DNA from: Rhinopithecus roxellana
Taxonomy: Eukaryota > Chordata > Mammalia > Primates > Cercopithecidae
Direction: 5' to 3'
DNA length: 64,000 bases
Assembly: GCF_007565055.1 (NCBI RefSeq)
Contig: NC_044553.1
Location: forward strand, 128,840,241-128,904,240
This document shows, one piece after another, positions 1-10,800 of this stretch; position 1 is the first letter of the stretch; every line of letters starts with the position of its first letter. A program made the translations under genes and the position numbers. The notes below the pieces were generated by a model. That model made no database searches and was not told the origin of the DNA. It saw only the letters and a program-made list of their open reading frames with translations.

Positions 1-779
1 CAACCACACAGGGCTGGCACGAGCACAGCTGCATTTGGGGGTAGGCTCTTCGCCCTGGTGGGTGACACCGTCCAGAGACCATGGTTAGTAAAGGCAGCAG
101 GGCTGTCACTAACAACAGAACTGTCACGGTCCCTGCCCCCCCACCTGGTGTCTGGTGGGAGCCTTGTGCAGGCTGTATCCAAAATGCCCTTACTGCCAGT
201 GACCAAGCATGAAATAAACTGCATCAACTAGATTCACTCAAACTGGAATGTATAAATTTCACCTTGCCACCTTTAGTTGACATATTTATATCTTAAAAAT
301 ATTGAACATCAGCACAAAACAGTTCGGTAATTTCCATACTTAACTTTTGTTAGATAAACAAAAATCTGAACATATTATTTTAAAGAAAATTCTGCCCAGG
401 ATTTGCCAGTGGAAGCAATTATCTGTCATTCCTTCCTCCCAATTTATGTCAGTCAGGATCCACTTAGGAAGCAGACTGAACAGCCTGATTCATATAGATG
501 AGGAAGGATGCTTGCTAAGGGCACATCTTTGCTAAGGTATTTAATCTGCAGGAGTGGGTGGGTGTAGGGGACGTATTGGGGACAGAGCAGACACTGGACT
601 GGTAGCCGCTGCGCAGTCATTGCCATGAGGCCCCATGAGGTCATTGCCAAGAGTGGCCCTGGGGGACTCGTGACCAGGGAGATGCCTGAGGAGACTCATA
701 GCCCTGGTCAGGGGATACTGCCAGCCAGTAGTGTTGCCTCTCTAGGAGGGAGCAGGGAATAAACTCCCTGTCTTTTCTT

Positions 780-1091
780 TCTTCTTTTTTTTTTTGAGAC
801 AGAGTTTCACTCTGTCATCCAGGCTGGAGGGCAAGAGCGCAATATTGGCTCCCTGCAACCTTCACCTCCCAGGTTCAAGTGATTCTCCTGCCTCAGCCTC
901 CCCGAGTAGCTGGGATTACAGGCACGCACCACCACACCTGGCTTTTTTTTTTTTTTTTTTTGGTATTTTTAGTAAAGATGGGATTTCACCGTGTTGGCCA
1001 GGCTGGTCTCTAACTCCTGGCCTCAAGCAATCCTCCCACCTCAACCTCCCAAAGTGCTGGGATTACAGGTGTGAGTCACCGCACCGAGCCT
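780..1091 (-). mobile_element. Alu SINE, full length, antisense
   Basis: An oligo(T) head, the gagacagagtttcactctg right-arm start and a left-arm end at gcaccgagcc identify an antisense Alu. A clean 17-bp target-site duplication (actccctgtcttttctt) flanks it at 763-779 and 1092-1108. Confidence 0.95.
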
Positions 1092-1656
1092 ACTCCCTGT
1101 CTTTTCTTGCTCTCAAACACTCCTCCAGTGTCCTTCCTGTCATCCCCACTGGATGGACCCAGCTCAAAGCCAAGGGCCAGGCAGCCTTCAATGTTTGCCA
1201 AGCTCTGAGGTAGGCATTGGGGTGTGCAATGGATAGGACATGAGCAGCTCCTGTTTGGAAGCAGAGACTTAGAAGGAATACTGCCAGCAGGCCTGGCTGG
1301 AGGGCCTGGGAGTGTGGTGTGGAGGACTGCCCTGAAGGCGGCAGAACCTGAGCCCAGGCCGGAAGGCCAGGCTCCCTCAGGCAGAGGCCAGCACAGAGTC
1401 CACAGAACGTGCTGTGTGGGGGTGGCTGGGGCAGAAAACCACACAAGCCACCCCTTCCGTGGGCCAAGCAGGGGCTGTGGAGCGGGCTGGGCCCCGCGTC
1501 AAGCTGGAGCAGTGAGGAACCCCGCAGGGGACACTCACATGCACACACGCGAAGATGGCTCCGGTGCCTGTGTGAGGAACCCAGGCCGGTAGAGCTGAGG
1601 CCAGCAAGCGTGTGTTGCAGGCTCCAGCAAGAGAAATGCAGACACCTAAATCAGCA

Positions 1657-1782
1657 GTGCTGCATGGAGACAGAGAGAAGGGGACATGGGTTAAAGACAC
1701 GGCCAGAGAGAAGGTTAACGTGCTGCATGGAGACAGAGAGAAGGGGACATGGGCTAAAGACACAGCCAGAGAGAAGGTTAAC
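1657..1782 (+). repeat. 63-bp tandem duplication (2 copies)
   Basis: Copies at 1657-1719 and 1720-1782, each starting gtgctgcatggagacagaga, differ at only about two positions. The unit is a multiple of three, so reading frames run through it, but it lies in intron and the frames look accidental. Confidence 0.95.
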
Positions 1783-2339
1783 GTGGAGATGAGGTTGAAT
1801 GGATGTGAAAAATGAGGGAGGAGTCAAGGACAGCCAGTGACCATGCCAGCGTGGAGCCATCACCTGGGTACCGCGGAGAGGAGGGTCTGGGGCTCTGGTT
1901 GCTGGAGGCGATGTGACCTGCGGAGGAACTGGCTTGGAGACTGCTGTCCCTGGTGCTGGGCTTGTACGCTGCTGCCTGTGGCCGTGGAGGAGACACCGAG
2001 CACTGTTGCCCTGCACCGCTGTGTTGGAAGGGGAAGATTCCCACCCTGGTTGCAGGCCCTCACCTTTCTTAACGTGCTGGGACTCAGATGAACGAGACCC
2101 ATTACCAACAGCAGGTATGGTCAGGAAAACGTAATATCTTCTGAGAAGAAACACGGGGCAGGAGGTACCAGGCAAACACGGCCACTTCCCATGGAGCCTG
2201 CACAGGGCACTGTTCAGTGGATGGCTGGTGTTCTAACCAGACGGTTCTCTCATCCAGTTTTGATTTGGAAGACATGGGTCTGATGAGTCAGCAGACCTGG
2301 GGACTTGGACTGCATGAGGCCTTCTAAGTGGCTTCATTA

Positions 2340-3040
2340 AATGTTAAAGGATGTGTGTGAGTGCTTGGGCCGCCGAAACAGTGCCACAGACTGGGTGGCT
2401 TTACCAACAGACTTTTGTTGTCTCCTGGTTCTGGAGGCCGGGAAATCTGAGATCAAAGTGTCTGCAGGACTGGCGCTTTTCGAGTCTCTTTTTCATTAGC
2501 TTATGATGGCAAGATGTCTTCTTGCGCTTTCACATGGTCTTCCCTCTGTGTCTCTGTGGCCTAATCTTCTGTTCTTAGAAGGACCTAGTGCTATGGAGTA
2601 GGGCCCACACTAAGGACCTCATTTTTTCTTTTTTGAGACGGAGTCTTGCTCTGTCGCCCAGGCTGGAGTGCAGTGGCATGATCCCAGCTCACTGCAACCT
2701 CTGCCTCCTATGTTCAAGCAATTCTTCTGCCTCAACCTCCCGAGTAGCTAGGGTTACAGGTACCCACCACCATGTCTAGCTCATTTTCGTATTTTCAATA
2801 GAAGCGGGGTTTCACCACGTTGATCAGGCTGGTCTCAAACTCCTGACCTCAAGTGATCCGTCTGCCTCAACCTCCCAAAGTACTGGGATTACAGGCATGA
2901 GCCACCATGCCTGTCCAAAGGACCTCATTTTAACTTAATGATCTCTTTAAAGACGCTGCCTCCAAATACAGCCATATTCTGTAGTCCTGGGAGTTAGGGT
3001 TTCACCAGCTGAATTCTGAGGGGACACAGCTCAGCCCATG
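2340..3040 (+). mobile_element. LTR-like ancient repeat, split by an Alu
   Basis: The stretch from about gccacagactgggtggct to the cagctcagcccatgac end matches a common mammalian interspersed repeat, which I believe is MaLR/LTR-like, though I cannot name the family. A diverged relative lies at about 28755-29440. The Alu at 2626-2917 interrupts it. Confidence 0.5.
2626..2917 (-). mobile_element. Alu SINE, antisense, nested in LTR-like relic
   Basis: This is an antisense Alu (gagacggagtcttgctctg) with a 14-bp target-site duplication, aaggacctcatttt, at 2612-2625 and 2918-2931. The duplicated target is part of the older element, which proves the nesting order. Confidence 0.95.
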
Positions 3041-4842
3041 ACAAAGGAGCTGACGGATGACGTTCTTGTGTGCATCTTTGTGGAGTTGAGCCTCGTGCCT
3101 GTGTGGTCCTGGGCCTGTGCTGCCCTCGGCCGGGCCCCTCTCTCTCACAAGCCCAAGGCAGCTTCCAGCCCAGGCACCAGGCACCTGTTCGTGATGTTGT
3201 TCTCCAGCCTCCCCTTTCTGATGTGGGGCTGTTCACGCAGGAGTGAGTGTGTTCCCGTCCTCTCACATTCACTCGTCCTTCTGGCATGGACCTGTGTAGG
3301 TCAGTGCACCTGTATAAAGTGCCAAGTTTCCATCTGGCTTGGACTCATCAGAAATCACAGTAGTTGCTCAAAAGTCAGTGTCACAATTAAGAACATTTAA
3401 TGTAGACCATTTTTCTTGTTTCTATTAAGTTTATCATTTGTCCTTAATAAGCATAACCTGAACTTAGAGATGATTTGTTATTTTCTGCTGTCCCAGTGCA
3501 ATGGTGTCTTTGTCTGGCTGTCGCTGGAGAAGTCCATGGGAGACACGTGGGAGGGGGTCCTCACTCCAGAAGTGTGGAGCAGGATTTTGTACCTAAGGAT
3601 GTCTCATACCTGTCAGGCTGTCAGTGCTGTGGCTGCCAAAGTGGTTTGCCGTCTCGAATCTCTCTTTAAAGGAAAACCTTACTCCGTCTTGGAATTGCCA
3701 AGGGAGCAGTAGACACAGCGTTGGCTGAATAGCCCTTGTGCGGCTCCCTGTGTCTGCTCCGGTGAAGAACCCTTGCTGTGGGTAAATAACTGACTTGTAG
3801 AAAATGTATCCTCCCAGCTTGCATTTCAGCCTTGCCTTTACTGTTTAGCTTCTCTTCTTCACTAGGACATAGGCTTATTTCCCTGGTCAGGAGGCTAAGA
3901 GTTGGCAGGAGGGAAACCTTGCAGGGGTCCCTGGTGAGCCGCTAAGAGCCACACAGGAAGCATTTGGGCTGTGAGAGTGTGGGGAATATGTGTGGAGCAA
4001 GTGTGGGTGTGAAAAGATGGCCTCTTGGAAGGCACTCCCTTGGTGGCCCTGCCTGGGGTGGGTTAGGCTGGGCCCCTGCTGCTGTTCTGGAAACCTGAAA
4101 CTATAGCAGGCCTGGGCTACAGTTCCGGTTATGAGGCCTCCCCCTGTGACCTGTGCGTCTGGCTTCTGGGGCCACATCTGTCCCAGTGCGATCCTAGCCC
4201 AAGGCTGCCCAGCCAGCCTGGGTCATTAGTGGGCCAGGAGGACAAGCTTAAGCTTGGACTGTCCCTCTGAATCTAAATAGCAGTAAAACAGAATTTATAG
4301 AATTGTCTCATGGAATTTACCACATTTCAGACCACATATATTAATATTTCTAATAACTTTATAACTTCTTGTAAGAGAAAAGGATGTTAAAAATGAAACC
4401 AATATCATCCCCTTTTGTAGAAAAGTGTTTTTTTTTTTTATGACAACTTGAGGCTGTGATTAGGAGTAACATTTCCTGTGTTGAGCAGGAGATGTGCAGA
4501 GACCACGTAGCAAGGCCTTCCTTGGCCGGCTGGGGGTTTGCCCTTCCTAGCGGTGGTCAGTCCTGGAGTGAAAACAATTCCATCTGCAAAACAAACAAAC
4601 ACCAGGCCCTCGAGCTGCGTCCGGATGCCCAGTGACTAGTGAGCAGCAGTCCCGTCTCAGCTCTTGCAGAGACCCACAGGGCGAGTCACCCACCCTCGGG
4701 GACCCCTGTTCCCTTCCCAGTCCAGATCCCGGCATCCCCAAGCTTTCATCATGTCAGGGCCTTCCTTCCTCAAGGCAGTGCCGCCCAAGACATGAGGTAC
4801 ATGCCTGCAACCACATGACACGTGCCAACCTCCCCTCCACAG

Positions 4843-4949
4843 CATACATGACAACGGGAAAAAAGCCGGGCTGTATAAAGAAAATCTACTGCTGCGGGGC
4901 TGCACCCTCAGGAACACGGACGCAGTCGTCGGCATCGTCATCTATGCAG
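4843..4949 (+). CDS. ATP10A: ATP10A exon (window exon 1; probably exon 4)
   Basis: Acceptor ccccctccacag-like at 4831-4842 and donor GCAG|gtaggc. The first base completes an Ile codon from the previous exon; 35 codons follow (IHDNGKKAGLYKENL ... GIVIYA), and the last base starts a Gly codon. This is the end of the actuator domain, including the NLLLRGCTLRNTDAVVG strand typical of P4-ATPases, in which the cytoplasmic domain drives dephosphorylation. Confidence 0.95.
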
Positions 4950-7781
4950 GTAGGCTGGGGCACCTGGCACCACCTGCCGCCAGGCGGCACTGTGTTCTCC
5001 AGCCCTTCTCCCTCGCTGCTTCCTAAGAATCACGTGGCCGGGCGCGGTGGCTCACGCCTGTAATCCCAGCACTTTGCGAGACCGAGGCGGGCGGATCACA
5101 AGGTCAGGAGATCAAGACCATCCTGGCTAAAACAGTGAAACCCTGTCTCTACTGAAAATACAAAAAATTAGCCGGCCGTTCTGGCACATGCCTGTAGTTC
5201 CAGCTACTGGGGAGGCTCAGGCAGGAGAATCGCTTGAACCTGGGAGGCGGAGGTTGCAGTGAGCCAAGATCACGCCACTGCACTCCAGCCTGGGCAACAG
5301 AGTGAGACTCTGTCTCAGGAAAAAAAAAAGAACAACGTGGCCAGATGTGGTGGCTCACACCTGTAATCCCAGCACTTTGGGAGGCTGAGATGGGCGGGCA
5401 GATCATAGGTCAGGAGTTTGAGACCAGCTTGGCCAACATAGTGAAACCCCATCTCTACTAAAATCACACAAAAAATTAGCGGGGCGTGGTGGCCTGTGCC
5501 TGTAGTCCTAGCTACTAGGAAGGCTGAGGCAGGAGAGTCTCTTGAACCTGAGAGAGGGAGGTTACAGTGAGCCGAGTTTGCACCACTACACTCCAGCCTG
5601 GGCAACAGAGCAAGACTCCGTCTCAAAAAAAGGGAAAAGAAAGCGTAATGTATCCCCATTGTAGAAAGTTTGGAAAACTAGGAAACCGGAAAGAAGCAAA
5701 AGCAAAAATTCTTTGAATAGTACCTCAACCCAAAGCCTGCTTTCTTGGCATGGTGTATTTCTTTCCATTTCTTTCTCCACAATCATTATACATATAAGAT
5801 TAATTTCATTTTTTTTTTTTATTTTCAGACCTATTCAACAGGAAGTAAGATTCATTTTAAACCCTGCTTTTTTGCCTGAGCTTCTCACCTAAGCACCAGT
5901 GAATGGCAGCGTGGAATTCTCTCCACGCCGTCCGTGCAGCTGGTCCCTGAGCTCTGGGCTCTGACTTGCCGTGTCCTTTGTCCTCCCTAACAGGTCATGA
6001 AACCAAAGCTCTGCTGAACAACAGTGGGCCCCGCTACAAGCGCAGCAAGCTGGAGAGGCAGATGAACGGCGACGTTCTCTGGTGTGTCCTGCTGCTTGTT
6101 TGCATGTCTCTGTTTTCAGCAGTCGGTAAGTCTCCTAGACAGAGCGGAAATAAGTGGGGGCTGGGCGCCGTGGCTTACGCCTGTAATCCTAGCACCTTGG
6201 GAGGCCGAGGTGGGAGGATCGCTTGAGGTCAGGAGTTGGTGACCAGCTGGCCAACATGGTGAAACCCCATCTCTACTAAAAATACAAAAAAAAAAAAAAA
6301 AAAAATAGCCAGGCATGGTGGCGGCGCCTATAGTCCCAGCTCCTCTGGAGGCTGAGGCAGGAGAATGGCTTGAACCCAGGAGGCGGAGGTTGCAGGAAGC
6401 CGAGATCGCACCACTGCACTCCAGCCTGGATGACAGAGTGAGACTCTGTTTCAAAAAAAAAAAAAAACAAAAAGAAATGAGTGGGCTCCAGGTGAACTCG
6501 GTGGGCTGCCCCCAAACATGTAAACCTAGCACTCTAAAGTTAAAACCCCGGCTTTTCACCGACTTGAACTCAAGGGCAGCCTGCATCAGCACAGGCCACA
6601 TGGAAACGCCTGGGTGAATGGGCATGGCAGAGTATAGCTGTCCCTCAGCATCCGTGGTGGGTTGGTTCCAGGACTCCCCCACCATACCAAAATCTTCAGA
6701 TGTTCAAGTCCCTGATAAGAAGTGGAATAGTGTTTGCATATAACCTACCTGTACCCTCCTCTGGACTCGAAATCAGCAGTCCCCAACCTTTTTTGGCACT
6801 AGGGACTGGTTTTTTGGAAGACAGTGTTTCCACGGATGTGGGGGTAGCAGGGGATGTGGTTTAGGGATGAAACTGTGCCACCTCAGATCATCAGGCACCA
6901 GTTAGCTTCTCATCAGGAGCGTGCAGCCTAGATCCCTCCCTCCCATGCACAATTCACAACAGGGTTGGTGCTCCTGTGAGAATCGAAGACTGCCGCTGAT
7001 CTGACAGGAGGCGGCGCTCAGGTGGGAATGCTAACTCGCCTGCCACTCACTTCCAGCTGTGCCACCCGGTTCCTCACAGGCCATGGACCAGTACCAGTCC
7101 ACAGCCTGGGGTTAGGGACCCCTGCTTTCAGTCACCTCTAGGTTACTTACAATGCCGAACACAATGTAAATGTCATGTAAATAATGGTTATACTGGGTTG
7201 TTTAGGGAATACACACAGATAGAATTTTTTTCTCCTAATATTTTTGGTCCACGGTTGGTTGAATCCATGGATATGGAACCCAGGAGATACTGAGGGCTGA
7301 CTGTAATGTGATTTTCTGAATTGATGATTTCTTAGTGGAAGAATGCTTTCATCACAGCAGTGGTGGTAATTCCAGGGGCAGAAGTATCAGTAAGCTGGTG
7401 CCGAACTAAGGCTAAGAGCTGGAGAAGCACAAATGTTCCTAATGGGAACTTCATGAAAAGAGAACAAAAACATGGCTTTGAGTCATAAGAAGGGGCTAGC
7501 AGGCCGGGCGCGGTGGCTCAAGCCTGTAATCCCAGCACTTTGGGAGGCCGAGATGGGCGGATCACGAGGTCAGGAGATCGAGACCATCCTGGCTAACACG
7601 GTGAAACCCCGTCTCTACTAAAAATACAAAAAACTAGCCGGGCGACCTGGCGGGCGCCTGTAGTCCCAGCTACTCGGGAGGCTGAGGCAGGAGAATGGCG
7701 TGAACCTGGGAGGCAGAGCTTGCAGTGAGCTGAGATCCGGCCACTGCACTCCAGCCTGGGCGACAGAGCGAGACTCCGTCT

Positions 7782-7823
<42 letters not shown>

Positions 7824-10800
7824 AGGGGCTAGCAGTTAGGTTCCATGTGGGGCCACACCAAGTGGGTGTGAGGTGGTCTTAGCCCAGTGGCATGAGATAC
7901 AGATGTACGGGACCTGAGAAAGGCTTCCGTGACCAGACGGGTGTGGGTCCAGGGGATTAGGCAATGTGCATTACTGTTGGCTTCCCAGAGCCTCCCATGT
8001 GTGAATTGTGAATCTCAGGAAAGGACGATAATGGCAGTGTCCGAGCCTACTGGCTGTTTGTGCTGCACATTTCATGAGACTGGTGTTTCGTGAGATGTGT
8101 GTTAAGAAATTCCATCTTGGTGCCTCACACTGTCAGCTGCCAACACACGGGTGGCTTGTGTTGGGACAAGTGGTGCCACTTAGCACCAACAATGGGAAAC
8201 TCAGTGGAAGGAAGAGACCAAGTCCCACCTCCTTCCTGAAGTTGGATCGAAGGTGCCAAGAACATCGTGTGTTTTCGCTTTTCTGACATGGCAAAGCTGA
8301 CTAAGAAAACCAAATGTGCTTGCGTCAGGTAACAAATATTAAAGTTTTGCTTTAATATGCGCTAGCAGTGTTCTTATTTTTCCATTGGATGAATGACATT
8401 TCTCTTTGAACATTACTACAGGACATGGACTGTGGATATGGCGGTATCAAGAGAAGAAGTCATTATTTTATGTCCCCACATCTGATGGAAGCTCCTTATC
8501 CCCAGTCACAGCTGCAGTTTACTCATTTTTAACAATGATAATAGTTCTGCAGGTAACAATACTCAGTATTGTACAATAATTGCTTCACTTTTATGAAGAG
8601 AACTTAAAATCATCATACTCTATTCAGAATTTCCTATAAATTCTGCATCTGGGAGGACGGCAAATATATCCACCTAGATTCTGCCTTTTATTTTTCAGCC
8701 TAAATCATCCATGGGATCTTTCCTTGGGGGATTTTTCAGTCAAAATTTTCCTTTTCTGTTCTTAAGATTCTTGTACTTTGAGGGTTTGGTGTGGGTCATT
8801 GTTTTCCTTTTGTTGTTTTTCCTTTCGGTTACTTTTTAAAAAAAAAATAGATTTTATTTTGGAGTAATTTGAAGATTTACAGAAAAGCTGCAAGACTTTT
8901 AGCTTTTCTGTAAATCTTCAAATTACTCCAAAATAAAATCTAGTTTTCTAAATAAATTTTGCAGAGAGTTTCCATACATCCCTCACCCAGTTTTCCCTAA
9001 TGTGAACATATTACATTGTCATGGTACGTTGTGAAAACTGAGAAGCCAACTTTAGTCCTTTGCTTCTTGTTTTTTTCTTGTTTCTTTTTCTTTTTTCTTT
9101 TTTTTTTTTAGACAGAGTCTCGCTTTGTTGCCCGGCTGGAGTGCAGTGGTGCGATCTTGGCTCACTGCAGCATCCGCCTTCTGCGTTCAAGCAATTCTCT
9201 TGCCTCAGCCTCCAGAGTAGCTGGGATTACAGAGGCATGCCACACACCTGACTCATTTTCGTATTTTTAGTAGAAATGGGGTTTCACCGTGTTGGCCAGG
9301 CTGGTCTCGAACTCCTGACCTCAAGTGATCCACCCACCTCGGTCTCCCAAAGTGCTGGGATGACAGGCGTGAGCCGCTGCACCTGGCCTAGTCCTTGGCT
9401 TTGAACAAAACTCCAGACTTCTTTCAGATCCCACTAGTCCTTCCGTAAATGTGCTTTTTCTGCTCGGGATTTAGTTGAGGTTATCCACACTGCATTTGTC
9501 TGCACTTGTTATTCTTACTATTACTATTCATCTGCACGCCTCCCTGACACCTCCCAGTCAATGACTGGCTATCTACGCCCAGAAAGGTCTGTGAAAGAGT
9601 GGGGAGGGTCCCAGAGTCCAGAGGACGAGGGGGCAGTGAGTTCACCACCAACCTTCCTGGGAACTGAGTGACCAGAGGACATTGGCTCAGGCTTTGCCTA
9701 GGAGGGAACCTGTGCTATCTCTTATGTGTGCTTCATACAACAGGAAACAGTCTCATTTAACTGTCTAAATTAGTTTTTTAAAAAATGCAAATTTTGTTCT
9801 AGCCTTGAGTTAGGACTGCAGTTGGTGTTTCATTAACGTACTTCAGTTCCCAGGAGAACCCAGTTAGTCTGTGGATGATATTCTGAGTCTGTAAACATTA
9901 GTTCAATACTGTTACTCTACCAAAATAAATGAGTAAGTAAACATTATTTTCGAGGAGAATTGTTCTTAAATTATGAAGGCATCACTGAATATTTTTCTCA
10001 AAGCCTCTTTCCCTTTCCTCTGCATTGTACAAGAAGAGCACAGAACCGGTATCCGAAAAAAGACTGTGCTGTGTTTGCACTGTCCCCTGAACGTGGGGTT
10101 GTACTCCTGGGAGATGGGAGCCCAGGGAAAGCCCGGGGTCGAATGCCGCTGTGGAGTGTGGTGTGAGGTGACCTTGCTTATGAGGACTGACTGTGCCATG
10201 ATTTTTTTTCTCTTTCTCTCTTTCCTGTCCTAGCCTCTCTCAAGCACAACTTGCTTGCTTCTATCCAAGCCATGGGTACCATACTTCCAGACACGATAGT
10301 GGATCCTTGCTCTGCAGCTGCTCCATAAGCTGTCCTAGTGTATTCTCTTTGCCAATACTCTAATGCTTTTCCAATACTGACTCTAAACCAAGCTATTTAA
10401 GCTCTTAAAGGTACAGTATAGTCCCTACTTCCTTGCAGTTGTCGTCATTTGTTATTTAAATAGATGAATTTCCCGGCTTCCCTGTCCTCACGGTCATTCA
10501 TCCTGTGTGCCATGTCTCTTCCAGGTTTTGATCCCAATTTCCTTATACGTTTCCATTGAAATTGTTAAAGCATGCCAAGTGTACTTCATTAACCAGGACG
10601 TACAGTTGTATGACGAAGAAACAGACTCGCAGCTGCAGTGCCGAGCTTTGAACATCACGGAAGACTTAGGGCAGATACAGTACATTTTCTCAGATAAAAC
10701 TGGCACTCTGACAGAGAACAAGATGGTTTTCCGAAGATGCACCGTGTCTGGTGTAGAATATTCTCATGATGCAAATGGTGAGTCTGGAAGCATGGGGCTC

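Larger units (their letters stand above)
1..4842 (+). other. ATP10A: 3' portion of an upstream ATP10A intron
   Basis: I find no sequence here for the residues that precede the first exon of the window, so this is intron, ending in the acceptor tcccctccacag. It holds an antisense Alu at 780-1091, a 63-bp tandem duplication at 1657-1782, and an LTR-like relic at about 2340-3040 split by a second antisense Alu. Positions 3050-4842 look unique, with no recognisable element apart from a T run at 4429-4439. Confidence 0.85.
4950..5993 (+). other. ATP10A: ATP10A intron (1,044 bp, phase 1)
   Basis: GT-AG intron. More than half is two Alus in tandem, both in gene orientation. The remaining roughly 350 bp before the acceptor ccctaacag is AT-rich and otherwise unremarkable. 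Confidence 0.93.
6126..8421 (+). other. ATP10A: ATP10A intron (2,296 bp, phase 1)
   Basis: GT-AG intron with an Alu at 6158-6473, a Tigger-like relic with a nested hAT element at 6635-7305, and a young Alu at 7502-7819. Positions 7835-8421 look unique and hold nothing I recognise. Confidence 0.93.
8553..10524 (+). other. ATP10A: ATP10A intron (1,972 bp, phase 0)
   Basis: GT-AG intron with a perfect 42-bp inverted repeat at 8848-8942, LINE-like sequence around 8850-9060 and 9390-9450, and an antisense Alu at 9081-9388. The rest (about 9450-10520) shows nothing I can assign. Confidence 0.93.

Noticed and set aside
5149..5786. Minus-strand open frames rich in ETESHSVAQAGVQW-type sequence, here and elsewhere
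   Set aside because: Standard translations of Alu elements, not genes.
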